A DNA stretch of 64,000 bases from the NCBI GenBank assembly GCA_958299035.1, contig CATQJL010000001.1, positions 105,161,661 to 105,225,660 of the forward strand, in the 5' to 3' direction. The position numbers and the translations under genes were made by a program. Below, piece after piece: positions 13,601-25,230 of the stretch. Position 1 is the first letter of the stretch. Each line of letters starts with the position of its first letter. Source of the DNA: Cylicocyclus nassatus (taxonomy: Eukaryota; Nematoda; Chromadorea; Rhabditida; Strongylidae). The notes under the pieces were generated by a model. That model did no database searches. It saw only the letters and a program-made list of their open reading frames with translations, and was not told where the DNA came from.

Positions 13601-14386
13601 TACACATTGACAAAACAGGAACAGGCAACAACGTCCTTTTTAGTGGACGTTGCTCTTGCGGTTGTGGTTTTTTGATATATGCCGGCACGATTACACCTGT
13701 GCATGAAAGCTTTGAAAACATTATGCAGTGCCCATTCATCTACCTTAGAGAATAAGCCTTTCCGCCTTCACAGCTTGTTCGTTTATAGAAAGTCGTGCTG
13801 GTTCTTTCACACTGGGCATCTAGCCAAACCTAAACATCGGCTGTACACGACAAAACTACAGTTGGTAGATGTAGCAAAGGGAGAGGAGTGGGAAGGTTTC
13901 AAACCAGAGGCACTCTACATTGCTCAGAAACTGTAGCTAATCTTCCATCCCCCCCACCCCTGAAAGCCCTTAATTCCCTTCCCCCTACCCACCCCTCCCC
14001 TCTCTCCACTCAAAGCCAGAGACTCTAACCCATCCTAGTGCTCATACAGGGATTTGAAGCCTTACTTTGAACTGATCGTCGTTTCCGAAGGTCAGCGCGA
14101 AGATGCTATAATCTTGCGGTTCACCATTTGCCCCGTCGCTGGTATGCATATCATTGCAATGATACGCGAGGGCCATGTAGTCTTTACAGCCTTCGCCACA
14201 AACTGGGCAATAAAGCACCGGAATATCAGCACTAGCTGACGCTTGACGGGCTACGGCTACCCTCAACTCACTGATTTCATCATCTGAGAGTTTATGTACA
14301 ACTCTCAGGTGTGAAAACAAATTCTTGCGAAGCATGAACTTCGCGCATTTTGGGCAATCCGACAGCTTCGGGGACGACGATGACAT
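10640..14386 (-). CDS. MULE transposase with zinc fingers, DDE domain and SWIM finger
   Basis: The minus-strand multi-exon gene moves the surrounding 8.4 kb element. The first exon (14386-14066) has two C2H2-like fingers, CPKC...HLRVVH and CPVC...HCNDMH, and ends at a GTAAGG donor in phase 0. Further exons follow at about 13750-13380 and 12630-12360. The catalytic exon (12307 to about 11820) shows the MULE features AVDDTHNVTRY (first Asp), VVTDEAPCFYNAF (second Asp) and LHYCRWHIHQTFKRA. The next exon (11814 to about 11395) contains SERWHLRLKK, typical of the post-catalytic region. The last long exon has a SWIM-type zinc finger, CPYQWSCDCL...GISCIHRHA (about 11230-11110), followed by a Ser/Gln-rich tail. 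No obvious stop breaks the core domains, so it may be intact. The third catalytic acidic residue was not pinned down, and exon borders after the first are approximate. Confidence 0.85.
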
Positions 14387-14529
14387 GACGAATGATGTTA
14401 CCTTAGGAAGCTAGCGTGACTATCAATCAAATCTTATGTTCGGTTGGTCCTAACAGGATAACAGGTCCTAACAGGACTTTCAGTTATCCTGTTAGACCGG
14501 TTGAACAGGATCGCTTGAACTTAAAAGCC

Positions 14530-15839
14530 TAGCATTACTCAATGACAAACACCAGCGATTATCCATACTAATTTAGGCAAACTTGGAACTTCGTTTCCGC
14601 TATCGCTAAAAATAAGGGAAAGCTTACTTTAACGGAGAGAATAGTCGAAGCGGCACTCAAGACGACCATAGAAGGACGACCATAAAAACACTACATGAAG
14701 CTCCAACTTCTGAAACAATCTATGCACCAAAGCAAAACCCTCAGAACAAGGAATTACTCTTGACGTCTTCTTGAGATCCGCCAAAAGCGATGGAGGCCGT
14801 TGCAAGTGAGAGTGATGACGGGCGCACAGACTGAAAACATCAATGTTGCTGTAAGCATGAGCGATAGAGAGCACATATCAGTGAGGAATTCCAACAATAT
14901 TGCAGCTGATGAAGATAAGGCGAAGAACAGAAACAGTGCACATTTCGCAACTGTGAATATGAACTTTGCATTATCGCAGTACATAAGGAAAACCCCACAC
15001 GATAGTGAGAGATAAGCGAAATCGAACAATCAACACAGAAACATCCTAGTGGTAGTGGTGGTGCAGGCAGCGATATAGAATTAGTTTGGAGGAAAACAAT
15101 GCAGTGTCAATGCTACCAAAGACATGTGTAGATTGTCACGAAAACCGACAATCTTGTCAATAAGAGAATCAAAATCACACAATGAATTGATTTAGTATAC
15201 AAATCTACAGAGTGAATGGATCGCTGCGCACTTACAATATGATTCGCCATAAAACGTTCCAAAAGCACTGTTTCCAGGAATTTTCGTATTGCGACTCTAA
15301 TCCGAAAAGCGAAATCCATAAAATCGAAACGCATTGCATGGATGGAATTGCTATCACCCAGCAGCTTATTCGGAATGACTGCATTACAAAGTCAGTCAGC
15401 TGTAAAGCCGCAAAAGCGTTTTCTATCACACGAGTTATATTTGCTATATAACGGCGTCGCTAACCCAATTCGCAATGACTTTTTTCGCTGGACGTTGGGG
15501 TCTTTCATCAATTTCTCGCGGGTTAAGGCGACTCTGACTTCACAAGAAACACACAATAATCAATGCATTCGCCAAACTTAGAGAGGAATAAAGTAGTGGT
15601 GTTCAAGCAGCGATACGAATCAGTTCCAAGGAAAACGATGCAGTGTCAATGCTACCAAACATTTATTGTCACGAAAACCGTCAATCTTGTTAAAAAGAAA
15701 CCGAAAATCACATAATGGGCTGACTCAGCAAACAAATCCACAGAGTCGGCTGCGCACATGACAAGCGCGACCTAATCACAAAAGCTGCGCGCGCGACGCG
15801 ACCGCCCGCGCAGCCGACTCTGTAGATTTAAATGGGGCC
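14530..15839 (-). repeat. Right terminal inverted repeat of the MULE, with internal duplication
   Basis: Reverse-complement match to 7440-8186, but longer. The segment near 15040-15240 (including GCAGTGTCAATGCTACCAAA) recurs in the same orientation near 15590-15770, so the right arm contains a partial tandem duplication with about 350 bases between the copies. The outermost 120 bases match the left end closely. Confidence 0.85.
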
Positions 15840-15848
15840 CTTCAGGAC
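15840..15848. repeat. Right target-site duplication of the MULE
   Basis: CTTCAGGAC, identical to 7431-7439 and directly following the element end AAATGGGGCC. Confidence 0.92.
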
Positions 15849-16259
15849 AAGGTGCACGGAAACGTTTCCTACCGTACGTCAAATATCCCTCTAAGGCGGG
15901 AAAATATCAATTTTATCCTTCTCAAGCGGAAAAATGTTAATTTTGTTTTTGAACAATGTTTACGAATGTTTACGGCTATGAGTTTTATTTTCAAGCATGT
16001 TTACGGTGAATTACGGCTGCATCTCTCAACTTTTCATCTACTTCTTTTCATCTAATTTCCAGAGCTGGGTAATATGGCGAGTATTTTGTCCGATCAAATA
16101 ATCTGACCTTTTCCTGCAATTGGTGTACTGAAAAAGTTTTTTTAGAAAATGGGCAGTTTACTAGAGACAGCTGCGAATATAATGCAGCTGCTGAAGATGG
16201 CGATTAGGCCGTTTATCTCGATTAACGGTCATCTCTCTACTTTTTACGATCATACCCTA

Positions 16260-17140
16260 TCAGTGCATGATTTTTTCTCGAGGGTTGAGAATAACAGATA
16301 TCTATCATTGCGAAAGTGTTATCCGTAGTCATACTCATTTGGCGCTATTCCAGTATCCGGGCCCCAGAATTTTTTTTGTTGTGGATTTGCCCGAAACTTG
16401 GCCTGGGAGGGTTATTCGCCCCGCTGATGCCGAATATCGCATTGTTTTTGTATGATAGCGTCATTTTCTGGGGCTACGGTGGGTGTACGGTAGGGGGTCA
16501 AAATCACGGAATTCGTTGAAACTTGGCCTAGGAGGGTTACTTGACATGCTTATCACGATTATCATGCTCGCCTTGCGTTTTGAGACATTTCTCCGAAGTT
16601 ACGGTAGGTATATGGTAGGGAGTCAATACATAGACCTGCTTGAAATGTGTTTAGGAGGGATATCTGACTCGCTGATCACGACTATCGTGCTTATTCGGCA
16701 TGGTAAAGCATTTGCGTGGAATTCCGTGATGTAGATTGGCCCGAAAGGCGGAGATATGTCTAATTCATAGGTTGCAAGTTACCGTAACTCCACAATAAGG
16801 CGTTATTGCAGCGAGCGAGCATGATATTCGTAAACAGCATGCTCAAAAACCCTTCTAGGCAAAGATTTAAGCAAAATCGGAACTTCGACTTATCTACGGT
16901 ATGCATACCGTAACCCAAATAAATGGCGCTTTTTTGAGAAATCAGTATGATATTAATATTCAGAGGGCTCAATAACCTCCCTAGGCGAAGTATGGAGCAA
17001 ATTCATGGTTTTGCTCTCCTCATACCGTACACCTACCGTAACTCCATGAAAAAGCCACAGAATGCAGAAAGAGTGTGATATTCGATCAGCATGTCGAGTT
17101 GTCCTCCTAGAGTGAATTTCAGCCAAATCCGTGACTTTAA
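16260..17140. repeat. Diverged ~110-125 bp repeat units in head-to-head arrangement
   Basis: Units containing a GGTGTACGGTAGGG-type motif, then AAACTTGGCCTAGGAGGG, then a GCTGATCACG or GATATTCG-type motif recur about three times in plus orientation (16345-16720). They recur about three times in minus orientation (16770-17130). Similar sequence appears at 12880-12960, 17570-17790 and 27180-27480. The units are well diverged. No coding function is apparent. Confidence 0.6.
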
Positions 17141-17649
17141 AGGCAGCGGCTCAGCAGAATAGACCTACCTTAGATTTTGACACAAACGGATAGGAGGCCC
17201 TCCAAGTAAGCCAAAAGAGCAACTCCGGGCCGAAAATGTGAATTCTGCAAGCCAGGGGGGCGGCCCATGCGTCGCTCCCCTTCCTCCTTTCGCTCCCCTA
17301 ACACCTTGTTCGGACGAGTATTCTCCGCTAGACGGCGCAGGACCCCCAACCGCTTTCCCGCATTGTGCATGCTATACAAAGCCAAAATTACAGGCAGCAG
17401 GGTCTTCGTGCCAGGGCCTCCCGACTCCCCTTTGAAAAATTCTCGTCCGAGCTGCCTTTTGAAAATCGAAAAAAACGCCCCGAAAAAGGCTTTTTCACTC
17501 CTTTTAAAGCTCAGATTCGGGATCTACGGGTCGAGAAGGCCCAAAGCATGCAAAAAGATGGAAGTGCAAAATCTGCCGAGCCGCTGCCTTTAACCCCCTG
17601 CCGTACATCCACCGTAACCTCAGAAAATGACGCTATCATGCAAAAGCAA

Positions 17650-17693
17650 AATTTAGGAGCCCTGTAGATGACATATACAGGGCTCCTAAATTC
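17650..17693. repeat. Short palindrome sharing ends with the neighbouring fold-back
   Basis: The motif TTTAGGAGCCCTGTA is followed, after a short spacer, by its inverse TACAGGGCTCCTAAA. The same end sequence, including the adjoining ATGACATATA, is found inverted at 17841-17869, so the two elements share ends. Confidence 0.6.
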
Positions 17694-17852
17694 GTGATAT
17701 GTGATATTCGGCATCAGCGGGCCGAATAACCCCCCTAGGCCAAGTTTCAGGCAAATCCACGACAAAAAAATTTTGGGTCCGGATACTGGAATAGCACCAT
17801 CATTTTTGTTGAACGCTGCATCAGATGCACTAGAGCGCTTGTATATGTCATC

Positions 17853-18023
17853 TACAGGGCTCCTAAATTGCAGAGTCGTTTGCACCAGCGGTCGCGCGAC
17901 CGCGTCGCGCCCGGGCATCAATGGCGCCGCCTCGATCGATGGCGCCGGCGCCGGCAAATTGCCCGGGCGTGACGCGGTAGCGCGACCGCTGTTGCAAACG
18001 ACTCTGCAATTAGGAGCCCTGTA
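17853..18023. mobile_element. GC-rich fold-back MITE
   Basis: A 171-base near-perfect hairpin. It begins TACAGGGCTCCTAAATTGC and ends with the inverse GCAATTAGGAGCCCTGTA. The arms continue through a block rich in GCGGTCGCG and CCCGGGC to a centre of GGCGCC-type repeats near 17925-17950. It codes for nothing, so it would depend on an autonomous element. No target duplication is clear. Confidence 0.75.
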
Positions 18024-18393
18024 AAAAATCACCAAACCGTCATTGGTGACATTCTGGGTATTGATATCTCGACAAGATTTTTGATAATGAAGAAAATCTG
18101 CGTTGAAAGATCATTTTGTCACTGTTTTTCATAGGCTAAGCGAGGTTTTTGATCTTAAAGGAAAGAAGAAAGGGAAAAAAGACAGCGTAGTGTGGATTAC
18201 CAAATTCAGAATAATTTAGGCTAGCAAAGCGCGCTCGTCGACGGCACCATCGCAGGGCAGATTGTCAAGAGAACTTCCCGGTAAGTTTTGGATTTCTCAT
18301 CGGATGAAATTTGTTTTCTAGCCTTGTAACATTGATTTCTGGAAAACCTTTTCGTTATTTGATCTGTCTGGTATAAGAATGACTTAGTGGATT

Positions 18394-20928
18394 TTGTTGT
18401 TTACAAATGATAAAAAAGAAGATTTATTCAGGTGTCAAGCGATGAAGATCTGTCGCGAACGCCAGTGGCGTTTTACTGTTGACTTTCGCCAAATCAATGC
18501 TACTACAGAAACTGAGACCCATTGCATACCATATATGCAGGATATTTTAGATCTTGCTAGCGGTAAAGAGATATACAGTGTCCTTGATTTCGAAAGCGGA
18601 TTTTTTCAAATTCCTTTAGAGAAGAAGCACAAGGAACGCACTGCGTTTTCTTCGTTCATAGGCTTATTTCAATTTTCTGTCATGGCGCAAGGAAAAGGTG
18701 CACCAGGAACTTCTCAACGAGCTGTGAATTTTTTAAAAAGGGAATTGAAAGCTTGCTGTTTTGCGTATATTGATGATATCATAATCGCTAGCTCCAATGT
18801 ACCCAATATTTTTGCGATTTGGAAGAAGTTTTCACTCGTACAATTTGGGATGATTTTAACCCCTGAAAAGTGCTTATTTTTTCAATCTGAAGTGCAGTGT
18901 CTGGGGTTACTAATAAGTAAAAATGGTACCCGCCTTAATCCCAAAAAGGTAGATAGCATACGAAAAATCCCTCGCCCAACGAAGACCAAAGCGCTTAAAT
19001 CATTTCTGGGAGTCGCATCTTATTTTAAAATTCGTCCCCCTTTTTGCGATAACAGCAAACCCTTTGAATAATCTTCTCATAAAAGATGCAGCGTTTATTG
19101 GAAGGAGGATCATGAAAAAGCATTCCAAGCACTGAAATAAGCCTTAGTGGAGACGCCTGTTTTAGTACCTCCCATGTTAGGGAATCCCTATATCATCCAC
19201 ACCGATGCATCAACCATCGGTCTTGGCGCATGCCTCTTACAAGTCAATCCGGAAACTAGTAATAAGCACCCCATCGCATATTGCAGCCGTCCATTAACAG
19301 AGCACGAGAAGAACTACGCAGTTATCAAGTTAGAAGCTTTAGCAATAATTTTTGCATTAAAACACTTCTTCCCTTATGTTGCAAATAGTTCTATAACGTT
19401 GATAACTGATCATGCACCGCTAAAATCGCTAATGCATAGATCAGATCTCGTGGGTCGTCTCGCTAAGTACCAAATCACTTTGCAAGCGTACGACATCAAA
19501 ATCGAGTATCGTGCTGGTAAGCACAATACTTTGTGCGACTTCCTTAGTCGCTACCAGTCGCAAGTACTAATTCCATCCAAGTTCAAGCACTTCCGTCTCT
19601 AAGCGATATCCACAAATCTCAGATTAACTCCAAATACAACGAGTTAATCAAATTCCTCAAAAACGAGATTGATAGTCCACCAAGCAAATTTTCTGATCAA
19701 ATAGAACATTTTTGCCTTTACAACAATTTACTTTATCACATAAAATCAAACAAAAACCAATTAGTAGTTCCTAGTCCAGTTTTGCAACAGAAAATCATCC
19801 AAGTTTTCCATAACAATCCTTTACTAGGATCCCACTTGGGAATAAGAAAAACGTATCAAGATATCCACGTTAAATACTTTTAGAAAAGAATGTTTCATAA
19901 TGTGGTAGATTTTGTAAACAAATGTCCTAGTTGCTAGAAGATCAGAACGCCGTCTGGAAATATAATTCGTGAAGAATTGGGTCCGTTCCCAGTTCCTCTC
20001 AGACCATTTGAGCGCCTTCACACGGATATAATAGGCCTTTTAACTCAATGTATTAATGGAAACAGATTCATTTCCATTACTGTTTGCGCGTTCAGCAAGC
20101 TGAATCACTTGTACTGCTATCGCGGATCAAACAACAGATGCTGTTATAAAAGCCTTGATCAATGATATGATTGCCAAACATGGTATCCCAAACGAATTTG
20201 TCTGCAACCGTGGTTCTAACTACACAAGTGAGATGTTCTCCAGAATCAACCAGATTCTGGGCATAGAGAACAAATTCACAACCAATTACAACTACAAGGC
20301 GAATGGACAGGTCGAGAGAATGAAAGATAATTGTCGATGCCTTAACTTCCTATTGTTCCGATACCAAGGGATACTGGTCCGATTTCCTACAGCCAGTCGT
20401 TTCTGCATATAATACCAGTACAAACGAGACTACTGGGTATAACCCATATTTCGTTGCGTATGGCCGCCATCCAATAACTTGGACCGACATTATCCATCAA
20501 CTTCCATCTAGGATTTCATACGCAACAGATAGTTTCGTTGACCAGATGACAGCAGCCCTACGAACAACAATTGTGCAAGTCGGGAACCAGATTGCCAAGA
20601 AAACTGCAGCTTACAAATCAGGTTACGACTTTCATGATAAAGTATTTCCCAAGTCATTTCCAGTGGTGACTTAGCTCTATTACGCGACGATACCGTCCGT
20701 ACAGAATTCACAAACCGCTGGAAAGGTCCTTTTATTGTCGTGTCTGTTGCTCGTCCCAACATTACTATCACTAATTTGGACGGATCGCGCCAGCGAACCG
20801 TTCATATGAGTAGATTAAAAATCTATTCCCATGGTTCGACATTGGCTAAGGTTTCTTCCCAAAAATTAAAAGTAAAATACACACCATCAGAAACCTCAGA
20901 AAATGCTGAACAAACTCAGTTTACCTAA
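18394..20928 (+). pseudogene. Decayed Ty3/gypsy-type retrotransposon pol
   Basis: Three blocks of an LTR-retrotransposon polyprotein follow each other. The reverse transcriptase (18394-19071) has WRFTVDFRQIN, DFESGFFQIP and the active site YIDDII. The RNase H block (19147-19602) has HTDAS, TDHAPLKSL and a YRAGKHN-type end. Integrase remnants follow: an HHCC-like segment near 19840-19940 containing an in-frame stop, a core (20155-20410) with HGIPNEF and KANGQVERM, and a C-terminal WKGPFIVV region (about 20715-20928). The blocks are separated by stops and frame changes, and the position usually held by the second catalytic Asp of integrase reads Asn (CNRGSNY). No gag, protease or LTR pair was found, so it is a 5'-truncated dead copy. 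Described only; no repair is given. Confidence 0.88.
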
Positions 20929-21794
20929 CGAACTCCTCGTTTGCAGCTGAGTAAATCATTTACAGCGGATTTAAACATCGATTGCGAAGGAGAGGATGAA
21001 TAACTGCTCACTAAATTTTTATATACATTCGATTTTTTGCAATGTGTAGTTATTTATTCTCTAAGGTTAGTTTGTTTCCCCTATTTTGCCGCACCGTCGC
21101 GTATTTACCTACCTTAAATTTTCTTTGAACAGGCAACTCAAAGAAATCTTTGCATTATTCAGCTCAACATCAAAACCGTTATGTAACAAACAAATTTTGC
21201 CGTTGTATTGAATGAAAAAAAGTAAAAAAAGTGTGCAGTGCCCAATTCAACATATGAACTCGTTATGCCTCTGTTATTACATGCAATTATTTACAGATAA
21301 TGTTACTGTGAACAAAATTTTGTAACTTTATAAAATTACTATTGAATTATGTTTTATAATTGGTTAAAGATTATTGTTGAAATTTTCTACATTTTCTACG
21401 CATGTCATGAATTTATCACTAATTTATCACTAATAACACCTTAAAATAAATTTGCGTTAACCAATTTTATACCTTCTACTTCGTATGTTCAGTAATTTAA
21501 TAGTTAAATTTTTTTACTTTCTGTAAACTCCACCCCAAATGTTAAATCATTTGCCCCTTTGATCAACTCCTTTTCTACCATGACTCCAACATCAATCGGT
21601 CCATCTCCATTCCATTCCTTCCCAACATCCTGTTGGGAGCCCCAATCACGTCAACTGCATCTCTCTGCAGTTCCTCCCCGCTCCTCAGCTACCTTCAAGC
21701 TCGAGGACGATCTTACTCAAAGTCATGGATTCTAGGTGAAGGTCGTGTCTGCTCGCAGTCCACCGGATCCATATCCTCACATTCGTATGTATTT
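20929..21794. other. AT-rich tail after Ty3 pol, with a weak 51-codon ORF
   Basis: The stretch after the pol relic is strongly AT-rich and may contain decayed 3' non-coding or LTR sequence, but no matching LTR was seen upstream. A 51-codon open frame (21580-21735) begins MTPTSIGPS and is Pro/Ser-rich. I cannot support it as a gene. Confidence 0.35.
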
Positions 21795-21975
21795 TAATAT
21801 ATCACTACTTCAACTGTACGTTCTCGCCGTATATCACGTGTAAATTCCAACACACGTTCCTCGGAAGAAAATCGGCCATATCTCAATATATCACCATTTC
21901 AGTTGTATGTTTTCGCCATAAATTAGTGCAAACTCCAATGCACGTTACTCGGAAGAACATCAACCACATCAACGC
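21795..21975. repeat. Two-copy tandem duplication, ~95 bp units
   Basis: Two adjacent diverged copies both start AATATATCAC and both contain a CGTT(C/A)CTCGGAAGAA motif near the end. They probably belong to the degraded sequence behind the Ty3 pol relic. Confidence 0.6.
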
Positions 21976-22259
21976 CAAAAACTACAACGTTTCAAACCCC
22001 AGCCATGCCACAAGCTCGAGGACGAGCCTCTCGAAGGAATGGAGATGCCGGGTCCATCACAGCTGTCCCTCCTCCTGGCACGAGTTGTAAAGCCCGCTGG
22101 AGGACAGTGGACCCCCGACGACCACGACCAGCAATTGCACTCTGCAGCCTCTTCACCTCTTCCCGTGTAATTATGCTAAATAATAAATATTAGTAAATTA
22201 GACTTATTTAACTACCCGCTATACATCAGGTACAGGCAAGGCCAGCCTTTTAGCCTGAC

Positions 22260-22531
22260 GGTATTGCCGTGTTATGCCGTGTTTTATCGTTTTTTATTTT
22301 TATCACGACTGCTACCGCTATTGCCTATGTAGTCGCGGTCGTTGGTATTGCCGTGTTATGCCGTGTTTTATCGTTCTTTATTTTTACCGCGGCTGCTACC
22401 GCTAGTGGCTATGCAGTCGCGGTCGTTGGTATTGCCGTGTTATGCCGTGTTTTATCGTTCTTTATTTTTACCGCGGCTGCTACTGCTAGTCGCTATGCAG
22501 TCGCGGGCATTGGTATTGCCGTGTTTTGACG
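22260..22531 (+). repeat. 84-bp minisatellite, about 3.2 copies
   Basis: Units begin with GGTATTGCCGTGTT at 22260, 22344, 22428 and, truncated, at 22512. The spacing is exactly 84 bases, a multiple of three, so two frames stay open across the array and yield hydrophobic 28-residue repeats. The periodicity explains these open frames better than selection for a protein. Confidence 0.85.
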
Positions 22532-24194
22532 TTATTATTGTCGTGTCATTGTTGTTGCTGCGGTTTACCGCCGTTACCGTCATGCCGCCATTGTAATTGC
22601 TATTATCATATCTTCAAGGAATGCTTTATTCGAAGGTAGTGCAATACCCGGAAATTGTAATCGTAAGTACGAGTAGGTTCGCAAAATTCAACGCGTTTCT
22701 CATTTGACCATCGCACACTCAGCCGACTCACTTGCTGACTGTTGTCGTTGACGTGAGAAACCAGGAGAATCAGTTGTTTATGGGGCCAGATAAGGTCTTC
22801 TTTCGTGGCTCTCTGTCAGATGTCACAGCAGGAGACTTCGATTCGCACCCTAATGCACTAGGGAAATCTGGATGCCTGACCCTCACTTAGGTACTGAGGC
22901 AAGGTCCCTGCCCCGCTGCACAAGTGTAGCTTATGTGATTCATTCGTGGACGGAATTTTCAACTGTCGACTCTTATTCAGTGGCGAGTCACTTGACTTTG
23001 AGTGACCTACTCGGAGGAATACGGTACTGGGCAACAGGTTGGAAATAAACTTGACGACTTTGCTTTAACGCTGGTGTGCTTGTGAAGCCAATGAAAGGCG
23101 GCCTTAGAAAATTGTTGGAATATTTACCTTAAAATGGCCGCAAGACTGGACGTAGATTGCGAAGCACGCGCAGTGAGACTGCAAGCGCAGCGCGGCTGAA
23201 ATTGTGGAGCGCGACTTGTACTGATTTGAACTGGCACAAATCTTTGGCCGCGCAGCGCTATGCTCCGCAATCTATGGCCAGTCCTCGATGTAGAGAACTT
23301 CATTGAATTGCTTACTTCTGTCAACTTCTCTGTAGTAATTCTCGAATCTCTGAAAGAGCTGCTTCTTGTAGTTTACTTTTAATAGTATTATATCCTCGAG
23401 GCAGGGTTTGTCCAAGTAATTGTGTTAAATGCTAATTCGATTTCTGTGATCTTGCTGTGATCTATCGTTTGTTTTGTGAAAGTTATATTGCAATAATAAA
23501 AATCTTATTGTCATCGTTGACTTCCACAGAAGTGCTTTCCGAATGCTTGTCTGATAACCGATCAAAAAAAACCGTACGTTTAGGTGTTTCTAATCAATGT
23601 GCCATATACAAGCTGAGCTCTTCTTTTTTTTCTGATGGCAGCAAAGCAGCTAACGGAGAGTGCTCCTTTTATGATCTTTCCTAAATTTAAGAGCGCGTCG
23701 CCTGAGACTTAGCAATAGACGACTAGCTTAGCATCTATCTATTTCTTTCTCTCCCTTTAATTGGAGTTAGCATTGCGAGAATAACGACTGAACATGCATT
23801 ATTGTATGCAAAGATATTCTTTCCCACTATTAGCCAGTCCAGATTTTCTACTCTTACTCAAATCTTTCTTGCGACAATGTGTATTCATTAATGCAATGTT
23901 AACCATTTGAAGAGAGACATCCTTTAATTTCTGATTACGTTTCGTTATCAACGCCACTCTGACTGCGCAAGAGGTCATAAGCGTGCGTTTTTCAACAAAA
24001 CGCTGTTGCTTGGATGCTCATTTGCAGTTTTGATGTGAGGAAAAGAGCAGCTGGCGTTTCCTTTCCAGACAAAAAATGCCGTTGTAACAGCTGTTTGATT
24101 CTGCCATCATGCCTTGATTCTAGTCTCAACCTCAGGGGGAAGGGGTCAGCCAGACGGCCCTAAAGTGAAGGGGCAGAGAAATTTTTCCACCTAT
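22532..24194. other. Unassigned stretch
   Basis: No exon chain, RNA gene or transposon end could be supported here. A GC-richer block at 23130-23290 contains partly inverted GCGCAGCG-type motifs. The rest is AT-rich with scattered short open frames. Confidence 0.4.
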
Positions 24195-25230
24195 CGCATT
24201 TATGGGCGGGATCCTCCGACCTGTGCGAATTCCTGCTATGCGGCAGAGTACGGGAGGGCGGCCAGGATCCTCCAAAGGCTCGCCGCTGCTTCTCCAGGCG
24301 CACCCGTGGGATGTAATTTTCATTTCGCGTCTGCCTCGCACCTATGTCACACCTATCTCGAACATTCGTGCTTTAGTTCCCTTCTGGACTCTTGCCTTAT
24401 TTCTCCTGGCGTTAATTAGAGAGGTTAGCATATAAGCGAGGAGTAAAGGAATTCTAAAAAATATGAAAGTGTTGTGAAAACAAACATCAGAATAACCAGA
24501 CAGATAAGAAAGTGTTTGTGACCGTGGGCATAAAAGTAGTAGGTGAGATTAGAGGCGTTAAACGCTAACTAAATGCTTTGTCGATTAACAAGACTCCTCT
24601 GGAAAAGCATGAAAAATATGATGAAAAAATCTATAATCATTTTCTCTCAAAGAAGATGCGACAAAAAGAGAACAAACATAGCAATAAGGAGACCGAACAA
24701 GTATAATAGAGGCGAATTTTGCTCTAAATCTAATTTTCTTGAATTACATACCCATTTGGAAGATTCAGTGCTCATAAGATTGATTGTAGTGCAAATGACC
24801 AGCTATATAACATGCGAAAAAAGATAACTCCAAACTGTTTTTCAGAGCTGTACTTTTCAAAATTATCTGTAACCCGTCGCCCTGAGAAAACATTATCAGC
24901 TTTCATTCTACTCTCACCTACCACATCTTCAATGAACATGATCGGAAGCACTTTCTTCCATAGCATTTTCATTATTTTTTTTGGGAATCATTTACTCGTC
25001 GCTTATGTAATTACTTTCTGATTATGCCAGTGGAGACAGGAAGATTGCCCGGAGGGGAACAAATGCGGGAATGTGCGAGATAGGTGCGACGTAGGCGCGA
25101 GGTAGGCGCGAAGTGATAATGACCTCCGCGGGTGCGCCTGGAGAAGAGGCGGCAGGCCTTTGGAGGATCCTGACACGCCGCCCAGAGTACGCATGCCGCC
25201 ACGGTCAAAGTCGTAGGGCTCCGCAGAGAC
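24195..25230. mobile_element. Inverted-repeat element, ~220-bp arms, ~570-bp spacer
   Basis: The arm at about 24215-24440 and the reverse complement of about 25010-25205 share long blocks, such as AGGATCCTCCAAAGG, CTTCTCCAGGCGCACCCG and CACCTATCTCG. The spacer is AT-rich and has no recognisable transposase. It is probably a non-autonomous DNA element or remnant. The exact ends and target duplication were not determined. Confidence 0.65.

Larger units (their letters stand above)
7440..15839 (-). mobile_element. Complete Mutator-like DNA transposon (MULE), 8.4 kb
   Basis: The element starts GGCCCCATTTAAATC at 7440 and ends with its exact reverse complement at 15839, flanked by perfect 9-bp duplications. 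Very long inverted repeats bracket a minus-strand transposase gene (10640-14386). A 2.4 kb segment beside the transposase carries exon-like membrane-protein sequence not expected in a simple MULE. The perfect duplications suggest the insertion is not very old, although the two inverted repeats differ in length and carry many substitutions. It lies about 80 bases upstream of the NDC1 start codon, so it occupies the promoter side of that gene. Confidence 0.92.

Noticed and set aside
13679..13936. Plus-strand ORF of 85 codons
   Set aside because: Overlaps minus-strand transposase exons whose fingers and flanking motifs fit the MULE gene.
18000..21900. LTR pair around the Ty3/gypsy pol
   Set aside because: No matching direct repeats were found by eye on the two sides, so LTRs are not annotated.
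22269..22596. Hydrophobic repeat protein
   Set aside because: Explained by the 84-bp minisatellite, whose period is a multiple of three.
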